From positions 1 to 5,420 of the forward strand of contig DASQHM010000024.1 of the NCBI GenBank assembly GCA_035632095.1: a DNA stretch of 5,420 nucleotides, in the 5' to 3' direction. A program made the translations under genes and the position numbers. The stretch is from DASQHM01 sp035632095 (GTDB taxonomy: Bacteria; Pseudomonadota; Alphaproteobacteria; Ferrovibrionales; Ferrovibrionaceae). Each line of letters begins with the position of its first letter. Within the stretch, counting starts at the first letter, position 1. Below the pieces are notes generated by a model. It did no database searches. It saw only the letters and a list, made by a program, of their open reading frames with translations, and was not told where the DNA came from. This document shows positions 1 through 5,420 of this stretch, in pieces.

Positions 1-1023
1 ATCGGTGTTGGTCACGCGGCAGACGACACCGAGCAGCAGGCCTTCGCCCCGGACGCCGGAGACGACCTTCGGGTGCTTGTCGGCGATCATGGCCAGCCGC
101 TGGCGGAACAAGCTGCCCATTTGCTGCACGCGATCGAAGAAGCCAGGCTCCAGCATCACGTCGAGCACCGCGTTGCCGACCGCGGTGGCGAGCGGATTGC
201 CACCGTAGGTCGAGCCGTGCGTGCCGGCGGTCATGCCGATGGACGCGCGCTCGGTGGCAAGACATGCGCCCAGCGGAAATCCGCCGCCGATCGCCTTCGC
301 CACCGACATGACGTCCGGTGTGACGCCGGCCCATTCGTGCGCAAAGAGCTTGCCCGTGCGGCCCATGCCGCATTGCACTTCATCGAAGAAGAGCAGCAGG
401 CCATGCTCGTCGCAAAGATTGCGCAAGCTGTGCAGGAATTCGAACCCGGCCGGGCGGATGCCGCCCTCGCCCTGCACCGGCTCGATCAGGATGCCGGCGG
501 TCTCCGGCCCGATGGCCGCCTTGACCGCCTTGAGATCGCCGAGCGGCACGTTGTCGAAGCCCTCGACCGCCGGACCGAAGCCTTCCAGGTATTTTTTGTT
601 GTTGGCGGCGGCGAGCGTGGCCAGCGTGCGGCCGTGGAACGCGCCTTCGAAGGTGACCAGCCGGTAGCGCTCGGGATTGCCGGTGGCGTGATGGAACTTG
701 CGCACCATCTTGATGCCGCACTCGACGGCCTCGGCGCCGGAATTGGCGAAGAACACGGTGTCGGCGAAGGTGTTCGCCACCAGCCGCTCCGCCAGCCGCT
801 CTTGGCCTTCGATGCGAAAGAGGTTCGAGGTGTGCCAGAGCTTCTTGGCTTGGGCGGTCAGCGCCTCGACCAGTTTCGGGTGCGCGTGTCCGAGGGCCGT
901 GACCGCGATGCCGCAGGCAAAGTCCAGGAAGCGCCGCCCGTCAGCGGTATAGAGCCAAGCCCCTTCGCCGCGCTCGAAAGCGATGTCGGCCCGGGCATAG
1001 GTCGGCAGAACGGCAGCGACCAC
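1..1023 (-). CDS. argD: Acetylornithine aminotransferase ArgD (C-terminus cut off by window edge)
   Basis: This is a class-III, PLP-dependent cytosolic aminotransferase that interconverts N-acetylglutamate semialdehyde and N-acetylornithine with glutamate as amino donor, in arginine biosynthesis. Relatives can also act on succinyl-diaminopimelate. The visible 341 residues are uninterrupted. They include the phosphate-binding SGAE at 95-98, FHGRT near 173, the PVQGEGG loop at 222-228, DEVQ at 214-217 with Asp214 facing the pyridine nitrogen, the Schiff-base lysine Lys243 in SVAKAIGGG, and THGSTYGGNPLA at 267-278. ArgD is usually about 390-405 residues, so roughly 50-60 C-terminal residues lie beyond base 1. 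I chose the GTG at 1023 because a GGAGG lies 5 bases upstream and the protein then begins VVAAVLPTYARAD, a normal ArgD N-terminus. It has its own promoter and a structured leader. The paralogues AstC and ornithine aminotransferase are possible but fit less well. Family assignment is firm; the exact substrate is inferred. Confidence 0.93.
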   Translation of the reverse strand, partial: MVAAVLPTYARADIAFERGEGAWLYTADGRRFLDFACGIAVTALGHAHPKLVEALTAQAKKLWHTSNLFRIEGQERLAERLVANTFADTVFFANSGAEAVECGIKMVRKFHHATGNPERYRLVTFEGAFHGRTLATLAAANNKKYLEGFGPAVEGFDNVPLGDLKAVKAAIGPETAGILIEPVQGEGGIRPAGFEFLHSLRNLCDEHGLLLFFDEVQCGMGRTGKLFAHEWAGVTPDVMSVAKAIGGGFPLGACLATERASIGMTAGTHGSTYGGNPLATAVGNAVLDVMLEPGFFDRVQQMGSLFRQRLAMIADKHPKVVSGVRGEGLLLGVVCRVTNTD

Positions 1024-1028
1024 GTTTT

Positions 1029-1033
1029 CCTCC
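1029..1033 (-). promoter_or_regulatory. Ribosome binding site of argD
   Basis: On the minus strand GGAGG stands 5 bases before the GTG at 1023, a near-ideal Shine-Dalgarno sequence and spacing. It decides the start of argD, which has no nearby in-frame ATG. The enclosing octamer TGCGGAGG (1029-1036) recurs exactly at 1059-1066 inside the upstream hairpin. Confidence 0.8.
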
Positions 1034-1050
1034 GCAATGCCGCGGGAAAT

Positions 1051-1070
1051 CCGGTGCGCCTCCGCACCGG
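1051..1070 (-). promoter_or_regulatory. Perfect 8-bp hairpin in the argD leader
   Basis: Bases 1051-1058 (ccggtgcg) are the exact reverse complement of 1063-1070, enclosing a 4-base loop, so the argD leader RNA can fold into a very stable GC-rich stem. On the RNA strand the loop and its flank read GCGGAGGCG, a copy of the argD Shine-Dalgarno region. Only a short ATTT follows, so it is not a good intrinsic terminator. An alternative stem could form between 1066-1071 and 1085-1090 and would use the same accgg segment. The structure is seen in the sequence; any regulatory role is inference. Confidence 0.5.
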
Positions 1071-1091
1071 CCTCCGGCGGGAAAGCCGGTG

Positions 1092-1120
1092 AGTATCGAG
1101 GCGAGGCAAATCCCTGTCAA
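1092..1120 (-). promoter_or_regulatory. Sigma-70 type promoter for argD
   Basis: Read on the minus strand, a perfect TTGACA (1120-1115) is followed after exactly 17 bases by GATACT (1097-1092), which matches the -10 consensus at four of six positions. Transcription should begin near base 1085, giving a leader of about 60 bases that contains the hairpin at 1051-1070 and the ribosome binding site at 1029-1033. The position just upstream of argD and downstream of the permease stop supports a separate promoter for argD. Confidence 0.68.
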
Positions 1121-1137
1121 CTCGGCCCGCGCCAATG

Positions 1138-1143
1138 ATTATA
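1138..1143 (-). promoter_or_regulatory. Isolated TATAAT, possible second upstream -10 for argD
   Basis: A perfect TATAAT lies on the minus strand in the gap between the permease stop and the argD promoter, in an AT-rich patch that stands out from its surroundings. At 15-18 base spacing no recognisable -35 is present (the best are AGGCGT or AAGGCG). If used, it would start a longer argD leader of about 107 bases. The same 9-mer TATAATCAT also occurs before the arsC-like gene at 4278-4286. Confidence 0.25.
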
Positions 1144-1158
1144 AGGGGTTCGGCCGCG

Positions 1159-1971
1159 TCACGCCTTAAGCTTGTAGCCTCGGGAAACCAGCCCGTAGCT
1201 GAGCGCCGCGAGAGCCACGTCGATCCCCGCCAGCACGACCATGCCAAGGACGATCGAGCCGTCGGCGCGCCCGATGAAGCCGAAGCGGAAGCCGTCGATC
1301 ATGAAGAAGAACGGATCCATGTGCGCGATGGCGCGCGCGATCGGCGGCAGGCGCTCCACCGAATAGAACGTGCCGGAAAGGAACGCGAGCGGCGTGATGA
1401 CGAAATTGGTGACCGCCGCCATGTGGTCGAACTTATCGGCCCAAAGTCCGCCGAGCAGTCCGAGCAGCGACATCATCGTCGCGGCGGCAAACGCGTAATA
1501 GGCCACGGCCCACGGGTGCGCGATACCGACGCCGGCGAACGGCGTCATGGCCAGCGCCACCACCACGCCGACGGCGACACCGCGCGTCGCGCCGGCGCCC
1601 GCATAGGCCAAGGTGAATTCCGCGGCCGAGATCGGCGGCATCAGCATGTCGACGATGTTGCCTTGCACCTTGGAGATCAGCACCGAGGACGCGGTGTTGG
1701 CGAAGGCGTTCTGGGCGATCGCCATCATCACCAGGCCGGGCGCCAGGAATTCCACGTAAGGGACATCGCCGACGCTGCGCGCATTGCCGCCGAGCGCCAG
1801 CGCGAAGACGGCCAGAAAGAGCAAGGTCGTCACCACCGGCGCCAGGAGCGTCTGCGTCGCCACCTTGACGAAGCGCTGCACCTCTTTGAGATACAGCGTG
1901 CGCACGCCGATCCAGTTGACCGGGCCGATGCGCCGGATGGCCGGGACCGCGTGCTTGAGAGGCGCGTTCAT
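1159..1971 (-). CDS. ABC-2 type transporter permease, YadH-like
   Basis: This encodes a 270-residue inner-membrane permease subunit of an ABC-2 type transporter, the superfamily that exports polysaccharides, lipids or drugs. Six hydrophobic segments can be read at about 40-60, 73-95, 125-145, 154-178, 184-203 and 237-260. The cytosolic amphipathic N-terminus (residues 1-38, with LYLKEVQRF) and the late signature ITPLAFLSGTFYSVERLPP (192-210) followed by PFFFMIDGFRFGFIG (220-234) are characteristic of this family and resemble E. coli YadH. Length is normal. Its ATG overlaps the stop of the mechanosensitive channel gene by 4 bases (ATGA), and its own ribosome binding site is poor (only CCGGA directly before the ATG), so it is probably made by translational coupling. 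No ATPase gene is visible on either side, so the partner must be encoded elsewhere. Substrate is unknown. No terminator is evident after the stop. Confidence 0.88.
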   Translation of the reverse strand: MNAPLKHAVPAIRRIGPVNWIGVRTLYLKEVQRFVKVATQTLLAPVVTTLLFLAVFALALGGNARSVGDVPYVEFLAPGLVMMAIAQNAFANTASSVLISKVQGNIVDMLMPPISAAEFTLAYAGAGATRGVAVGVVVALAMTPFAGVGIAHPWAVAYYAFAAATMMSLLGLLGGLWADKFDHMAAVTNFVITPLAFLSGTFYSVERLPPIARAIAHMDPFFFMIDGFRFGFIGRADGSIVLGMVVLAGIDVALAALSYGLVSRGYKLKA

Positions 1972-4226
1972 TCCGGATCGGGCTCGGTGCGAATGCGCAA
2001 GACCGGCGGATCGCCGTCCTTGCCGCGGCCGAACCAGACGGTCTGCTGCGGGAACGGCATTTCTATGCCCTCGCGGTCGAAAGCCTGCTTCATCAGCCGG
2101 TTGAAGGCCCGCCCGACCGGCAAATGGCGACCCGGCCGCGTCTTGATGCGGGCGCGAATGTAGACGGCCGAGGCCTCGAAGCGATCCACACCCTGCACTT
2201 CCAGCTCGCCGAGGATGTAGCGGCCAACCTGAGCGTCGCCCTGCAGTTCCGTGAAGGCATGCTTGAGTACGTCCACCACCCGATCCGTGTTCTCGCCATA
2301 GGCCACGCCGATGTCGAGCGGGTAGTAGGAATAGTCCTTGCTGAGATTGCTGACCGTATCGATGGAGCCGAACGGAATCGTATGGGCGATGCCCGCGGGG
2401 TCGCGCAAGCGGATGGTGCGGATGGTCATGCCCTCAACTTCGCCTAGAAGATTGTTGATGCGCGCCATGTCGCCGATGTTGACCGTGCCCTCGAACAGGA
2501 TGAAGGCGCCGGTGATGACGTCTTTCACCAATGTCTGCGCGCCGAAGCCGATGGCCAGGCCGAGCACGCCGGCGCCCGCCAGGAACGGCGTGATATCGAC
2601 TCCGAGGTCGGACAGCACGCTCAAGCCCGCAAACAGCACGATCACCACCAAAAGCACGTTGCGGAGCAGCGGCAGGAACGTGCGGGCGCGCGCGCTCCGC
2701 AACAAGTGCCGCCCGCTTTCGTCGCGCCGGTCGAGATAGAGCGTGATGGCGAGGCTCAAAGCTTCCCACACGGCGATGGCAACGGCGAGCACCAGGACGA
2801 CCCTCGCAAAGCGGCCAAGCAGTTCGCGGCCCACGCCTTGCGCCACCTGACCCACGTCGATGTGCCACGCGGTCAGGATGGAAAAAAGCGCCGCAAGTTG
2901 GATGATGAGAATCACGCCGCGCTTCACGTAGGGCAGGTAGCGGTTGGCCCTGATCTCGACAAGCGGATTGCGCGCCAGGAGTTCGCTGTTCACGGCAAGC
3001 AGCCAATCCCAGCCGCGGCGCGACAGGCCGATCGCCAAGCGGGCGAGACCGAGGATCGCCAAGGTGAAGACACTGCTCCGCATCACGAAGGCAAAGCCGT
3101 TCGGAACTTGCAAGGCCCAGATCACATAGATTGCCGCAAGATAGAACAGCGCCAGCACGTGCCAGATATCGGCGAATTGCCGCCTGAGGCGGTGCAGCGG
3201 ATCGGGCGCTTCGTCGGTGTGTGCGACGCGGCCGCGAATGACGCGCGCCACCGCGTCGCGGTTCTGCAGGGCGAAGATCGCCAGCAGAGTGATCAGCATC
3301 AGACCGTAGAGCTTGTTCAAGGCGTCGAAGACCGCATGCGGCAGTCCTAGCGCCAATGCGGCTTGCAAGGCGAAATAGCCGTAGGCGCCCACGAGCACCA
3401 GCCGCCTTAGCCACACGTAGATGTAGGCGGCGGTTTCGTCGTTGAGGCGGAACAGGCGCAGCGCCGGACCGAACGGACTCAGTGCCAGTCGCGCGAGCGC
3501 CACCAGCACGCGCGCGGTCACCGCGGCGTCGATTGCGGCCAGCACCACAAGCCGCACCCGGTCGCTCGGCGCCGATGCCGCGACGGCGAAATAGGCGACG
3601 GCGACGAACGCGACGATCGGCACCATGTCGAGGAGACTGCGCGCGAACAACGGCAGCAGACGCCGCCACCATTCCGCCGCCGCCCGCTGTTCGAGCCGCC
3701 GGGCGGCGCCGGACACCAGCCATCCGGCCGCGAGGCCGGCGGCGATGCCGCTGCCGAGCGCCACGCCGAGCTTGATCAGGACGTCGGCCCAGAACGCGCG
3801 CCGTTCCGGCCGCTCCATTTCGCCTGAGACCCAGCGCACGACGCGCGCCGGATCGCCGAGCGCCTCCGCTGCGGAGTCGAGGAAACCACTGGCCTGTTCG
3901 AGCGCGGCGGATACCGAATGCAGCAGCCGCTCGCCGAATTCGGCGGTGGGTGCCGCCTCTTCCGTGCGCTTTTGCGCCTCGATCAGGGCCTTCAAGTCGG
4001 CGATGAGCCGCGCCCGCGCCACCGGGTCTTCGAGCGTCGCCACCAGACGGGACAGATCTTCCGGGTTCGGCGGCGCGCTGCTTGCGTTCGCCTCCGCCGC
4101 AGCCAGGTTCACTTGCGGCAGGCCAACCTGCGCATCGGCCCGTGTCGGCGCAACGAGCAGCGCCAGCAAAGCGGCGAGGATGGCGAAGCTTCGCAGGTTC
4201 ATCCGATTCGGGCGCGATTCCGGCAT
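1968..4226 (-). CDS. Large MscS-family mechanosensitive ion channel, YbiO type
   Basis: This encodes a 752-residue inner-membrane channel that should open under membrane tension and release small solutes during hypo-osmotic shock. A signal peptide is visible (basic NLR, a hydrophobic run at about 13-26, cleavage after ADA at 30-32), followed by a largely helical, probably periplasmic region to about 145. Roughly eleven further hydrophobic segments follow between about 151 and 578. The MscS core is at 515-725: the pore helix region at 547-580 contains FLAGAGVLGLAIGFGAQ then TLVKDVITG and NIGD, and the soluble beta domain has GEVEGMTIRTIRLRD and the HTIPFGSI loop near 615-622. Length and layout match E. 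coli YbiO (about 741 residues) better than the short MscS. The start is uncertain: the ATG at 4226 and the second ATG at 4202 both lack a Shine-Dalgarno sequence, and the later one gives a tidier signal peptide. The 3' end overlaps the permease gene. Confidence 0.92.
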   Translation of the reverse strand: MPESRPNRMNLRSFAILAALLALLVAPTRADAQVGLPQVNLAAAEANASSAPPNPEDLSRLVATLEDPVARARLIADLKALIEAQKRTEEAAPTAEFGERLLHSVSAALEQASGFLDSAAEALGDPARVVRWVSGEMERPERRAFWADVLIKLGVALGSGIAAGLAAGWLVSGAARRLEQRAAAEWWRRLLPLFARSLLDMVPIVAFVAVAYFAVAASAPSDRVRLVVLAAIDAAVTARVLVALARLALSPFGPALRLFRLNDETAAYIYVWLRRLVLVGAYGYFALQAALALGLPHAVFDALNKLYGLMLITLLAIFALQNRDAVARVIRGRVAHTDEAPDPLHRLRRQFADIWHVLALFYLAAIYVIWALQVPNGFAFVMRSSVFTLAILGLARLAIGLSRRGWDWLLAVNSELLARNPLVEIRANRYLPYVKRGVILIIQLAALFSILTAWHIDVGQVAQGVGRELLGRFARVVLVLAVAIAVWEALSLAITLYLDRRDESGRHLLRSARARTFLPLLRNVLLVVIVLFAGLSVLSDLGVDITPFLAGAGVLGLAIGFGAQTLVKDVITGAFILFEGTVNIGDMARINNLLGEVEGMTIRTIRLRDPAGIAHTIPFGSIDTVSNLSKDYSYYPLDIGVAYGENTDRVVDVLKHAFTELQGDAQVGRYILGELEVQGVDRFEASAVYIRARIKTRPGRHLPVGRAFNRLMKQAFDREGIEMPFPQQTVWFGRGKDGDPPVLRIRTEPDPE

Positions 4227-4254
4227 GTGGACGGGGGAGCCTATCGCAGGCGAC

Positions 4255-4283
4255 TTCCGAGCGCGAGCACCGCCTTATATAAT
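4255..4283 (+). promoter_or_regulatory. Promoter of the arsC-meaB pair, probably giving a leaderless mRNA
   Basis: A perfect TATAAT at 4278-4283 ends only 8 bases before the arsC ATG at 4292. A weak -35, TTCCGA (4255-4260, three of six matches), sits 17 bases upstream. The start site predicted from the -10 falls at about 4290-4292, on the ATG itself. The TTATATAA core is nearly symmetrical, so it could also serve the divergent channel gene: on the minus strand TATATA has a TCGTCA 17 bases upstream (four of six matches), inside arsC. The -10 is clear; use in either direction is inference. Confidence 0.5.
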
Positions 4284-4291
4284 CATGGGCC

Positions 4292-4639
4292 ATGACCGTG
4301 ACGATCTGGCACAACCCGCGTTGCAGCAAATCGCGCGAGACCTTAGCCCTGCTTCGCGAGCGCGGGCTCGCGCCGAGGATCGTCGAGTATCTCGCCGACC
4401 CGCCGACGCGGACGGAACTCGACCGGGTCCTGAAGCTGCTCGGGCGCGAGCCGCGCGATGCGATGCGCAAGGGCGAGAGCGAATACAAAGCCCTCAAGCT
4501 CGACGACGCCAAGCTCTCGCGCCAGCAGCTCATCGCCGCCATGGTCGCGCATCCGATCCTGATCGAGCGGCCGATCGTGCTCTCCGGCACCAAGGCCGCC
4601 CTAGGCCGGCCGCCGGAAGCTGTGCTGGAGATCCTGTGA
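4292..4639 (+). CDS. arsC: ArsC-family arsenate reductase (glutaredoxin type)
   Basis: This is a 115-residue cytosolic thioredoxin-fold enzyme of the ArsC/Spx family, expected to reduce arsenate to arsenite using glutathione and glutaredoxin. The key residues of the E. coli plasmid ArsC enzyme are all present, shifted by one: the catalytic Cys11 in HNPRCSKSR, Arg59 in DAMRK, Arg93 in HPILIERPIV and Arg106 in ALGRPPE. The single cysteine without a CxxC pair argues against a Spx-type redox switch and for the reductase. Length matches the short chromosomal form (E. coli YfgD about 119 residues), not the 141-residue plasmid enzyme. No arsenic regulator or arsenite pump is nearby, so its real substrate may not be arsenate. 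The ATG at 4292 has no Shine-Dalgarno sequence; the other ATG at 4285 is out of frame. The stop overlaps the meaB start by 4 bases. Confidence 0.9.
   Translation: MTVTIWHNPRCSKSRETLALLRERGLAPRIVEYLADPPTRTELDRVLKLLGREPRDAMRKGESEYKALKLDDAKLSRQQLIAAMVAHPILIERPIVLSGTKAALGRPPEAVLEIL
4627..4630 (+). promoter_or_regulatory. Ribosome binding site of meaB
   Basis: GGAG lies 5 bases before the GTG at 4636, inside the last codons of the arsC-like gene. It settles the start of meaB, which has no suitable ATG nearby, and fits reinitiation by ribosomes finishing arsC at the GTGA overlap. Confidence 0.7.
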
Positions 4640-5420
4640 CCGCACCGCGGCAAGTCGGCGAACCCCTTCCCGATTGGATCGAAAAACTTCTGGCCGGCGA
4701 TCGCACGGCGCTGGCGCGTGCCATCACGGCGGTGGAAAACGAGACCGCGGAAGCGCCGTTGGTGGTGAAGGCCATCCGGCCCGCGCTCGGCCGCGCGACC
4801 GTCGTCGGGTTCACCGGCGCGCCCGGCGCCGGCAAATCGACCTTGGTCTCCGCTTACGTGGCCGAGCTTCGCCGGCGCAATCTCGGCGTCGGCGTGGTCG
4901 CCGTCGATCCTTCGAGCCCGATCACCGGCGGCGCGCTGCTCGGCGACCGCATCCGCATGACGCGTCATGCCGGAGATCCCGGCGTGTTCGTTCGCAGCCT
5001 GGCGACGCGCGGCCATCTCGGCGGATTGTCGCGCACCGCGAGCCGCGTGATCGACGTCATGGACGCATCCGGCAAGGACGTGGTGCTGGTCGAGACCGTC
5101 GGCGCCGGGCAGAACGAGGTGGAGATCGCCGACATCGCCGACGTGCGCGTCGTGGTTGCCGCGCCCGGTCTCGGCGACGAGGTGCAGGCCATCAAGGCCG
5201 GAATCCTGGAAATCGCCGACCTCCTCGTGGTGAACAAGGCCGACCTGCCGCTGGCCGAGCGGACCGCGCGCCAACTCGGCAACCTGCAGCGCGCGGAGAC
5301 GGAACCGGCGCCGGTGCTGAAAACCACAGCGATCACCGGCGCCGGCATCGCCGAGATGGCGGATGCCATCGCCGCGCTCGCCGAGAAGCGCCGCGGCGAC
5401 GGCGCGCGCGCGATGGCATC
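4636..5420 (+). CDS. meaB: Methylmalonyl-CoA mutase-associated GTPase MeaB (C-terminus cut off by window edge)
   Basis: This is a SIMIBI-class P-loop GTPase (MeaB/ArgK/YgfD family) that acts as chaperone for adenosylcobalamin-dependent methylmalonyl-CoA mutase, gating cofactor loading and protecting or repairing the enzyme. The first 261 residues are visible. They include an N-terminal helical arm (about 10-50), the Walker A motif GAPGAGKST at 61-69, the VDPSSP switch segment at 90-95 with GGALLGDRIRM following, RSLATRGHLGG at 120-130, ETVGAGQNEVE at 153-163, and the guanine-specificity motif NKAD at 200-203. Family members are about 320-340 residues, so about 70 remain beyond base 5420. The GTG start at 4636 is preceded by GGAG and overlaps the arsC stop. 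The old name, LAO/AO transport ATPase ArgK, refers to the same family and is misleading. No mutase or epimerase gene is visible in the window. Family assignment is firm; the mutase partner is inferred. Confidence 0.94.
   Translation, partial: MTAPRQVGEPLPDWIEKLLAGDRTALARAITAVENETAEAPLVVKAIRPALGRATVVGFTGAPGAGKSTLVSAYVAELRRRNLGVGVVAVDPSSPITGGALLGDRIRMTRHAGDPGVFVRSLATRGHLGGLSRTASRVIDVMDASGKDVVLVETVGAGQNEVEIADIADVRVVVAAPGLGDEVQAIKAGILEIADLLVVNKADLPLAERTARQLGNLQRAETEPAPVLKTTAITGAGIAEMADAIAALAEKRRGDGARAMA

Noticed and set aside
592..597. A six-base A run (on the coding strand) in argD that could suggest slippage or programmed frameshifting.
   Set aside because: The argD frame continues correctly on both sides with conserved residues; the run simply encodes the two lysines of NNKKY.
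1051..1070. The hairpin as an intrinsic terminator for the channel-permease operon.
   Set aside because: Neither strand has a T tract after the stem (only ATTT on the minus strand), and it lies downstream of the argD promoter, within the argD leader.
73..1092. A 339-codon plus-strand open frame opposite argD.
   Set aside because: It is the complement shadow of argD codons; the argD frame carries every catalytic motif, and this one has none.
1135..2163. A 342-codon plus-strand open frame opposite the permease and the end of the channel gene.
   Set aside because: Its very Arg, His and Asp-rich, low-complexity composition is typical of antisense shadows, and the minus-strand frames have clear membrane segments and family signatures.
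4292..4639. The arsC-like gene as a Spx-type transcription regulator.
   Set aside because: The CxxC redox pair of Spx is absent, while all three arginines and the single catalytic cysteine of arsenate reductase are present.
2434..5274. A 946-codon open frame on the minus strand, crossing the channel gene in another frame and running antisense to arsC and meaB.
   Set aside because: It is rich in Arg, Gly, Ala and His with no recognisable domain, and it crosses three clear genes with strong family motifs. Long stop-free antisense and out-of-frame readings are expected at this GC content.

Overview
This window is ordinary, densely packed chromosomal DNA from a GC-rich bacterium. By eye it is roughly two-thirds G+C. 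The gene content and the style of the encoded proteins suggest an alphaproteobacterium, most likely of the Rhizobiales/Hyphomicrobiales type; that placement is an inference from protein flavour, not a database result. I see no tRNA, rRNA, CRISPR array, insertion sequence, integrase or phage gene, and no stretch above 300 bases without a gene.

Layout. Three genes lie on the minus strand and two on the plus strand, diverging from a 65-base gap at 4227-4291. Reading the minus strand from that gap: a large MscS-family mechanosensitive channel of the YbiO type (4226 to 1968) is followed, with a 4-base ATGA overlap, by an ABC-2 type transporter permease (1971 to 1159). A 135-base gap comes next, then acetylornithine aminotransferase argD (1023 to beyond base 1). 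That gap carries a convincing TTGACA-17-GATACT promoter, a perfect 8-bp hairpin and a strong ribosome binding site. On the plus strand, an ArsC-family glutaredoxin-dependent arsenate reductase (4292-4639) overlaps by 4 bases (GTGA) the GTG start of meaB, the GTPase chaperone of methylmalonyl-CoA mutase. meaB runs off the right edge.

How the genes relate. The channel and the permease are probably translationally coupled envelope proteins, but no ABC ATPase partner is visible. argD has its own promoter and belongs to arginine biosynthesis, so it is probably independent of the membrane pair, although no terminator separates them. The arsC-like gene and meaB appear to share a transcript that may begin at, or almost at, the arsC ATG (a leaderless mRNA). 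meaB would then depend on its own GGAG site and on coupling. The two incomplete genes, argD and meaB, are cut by the window edges and not broken.

I did not find evidence for a new biological system here. The observations most worth a second look are the argD leader architecture (a hairpin displaying a copy of the Shine-Dalgarno sequence, with a possible alternative pairing), the apparent leaderless arsC transcript, and the two coupled gene pairs whose partners have no obvious functional link.
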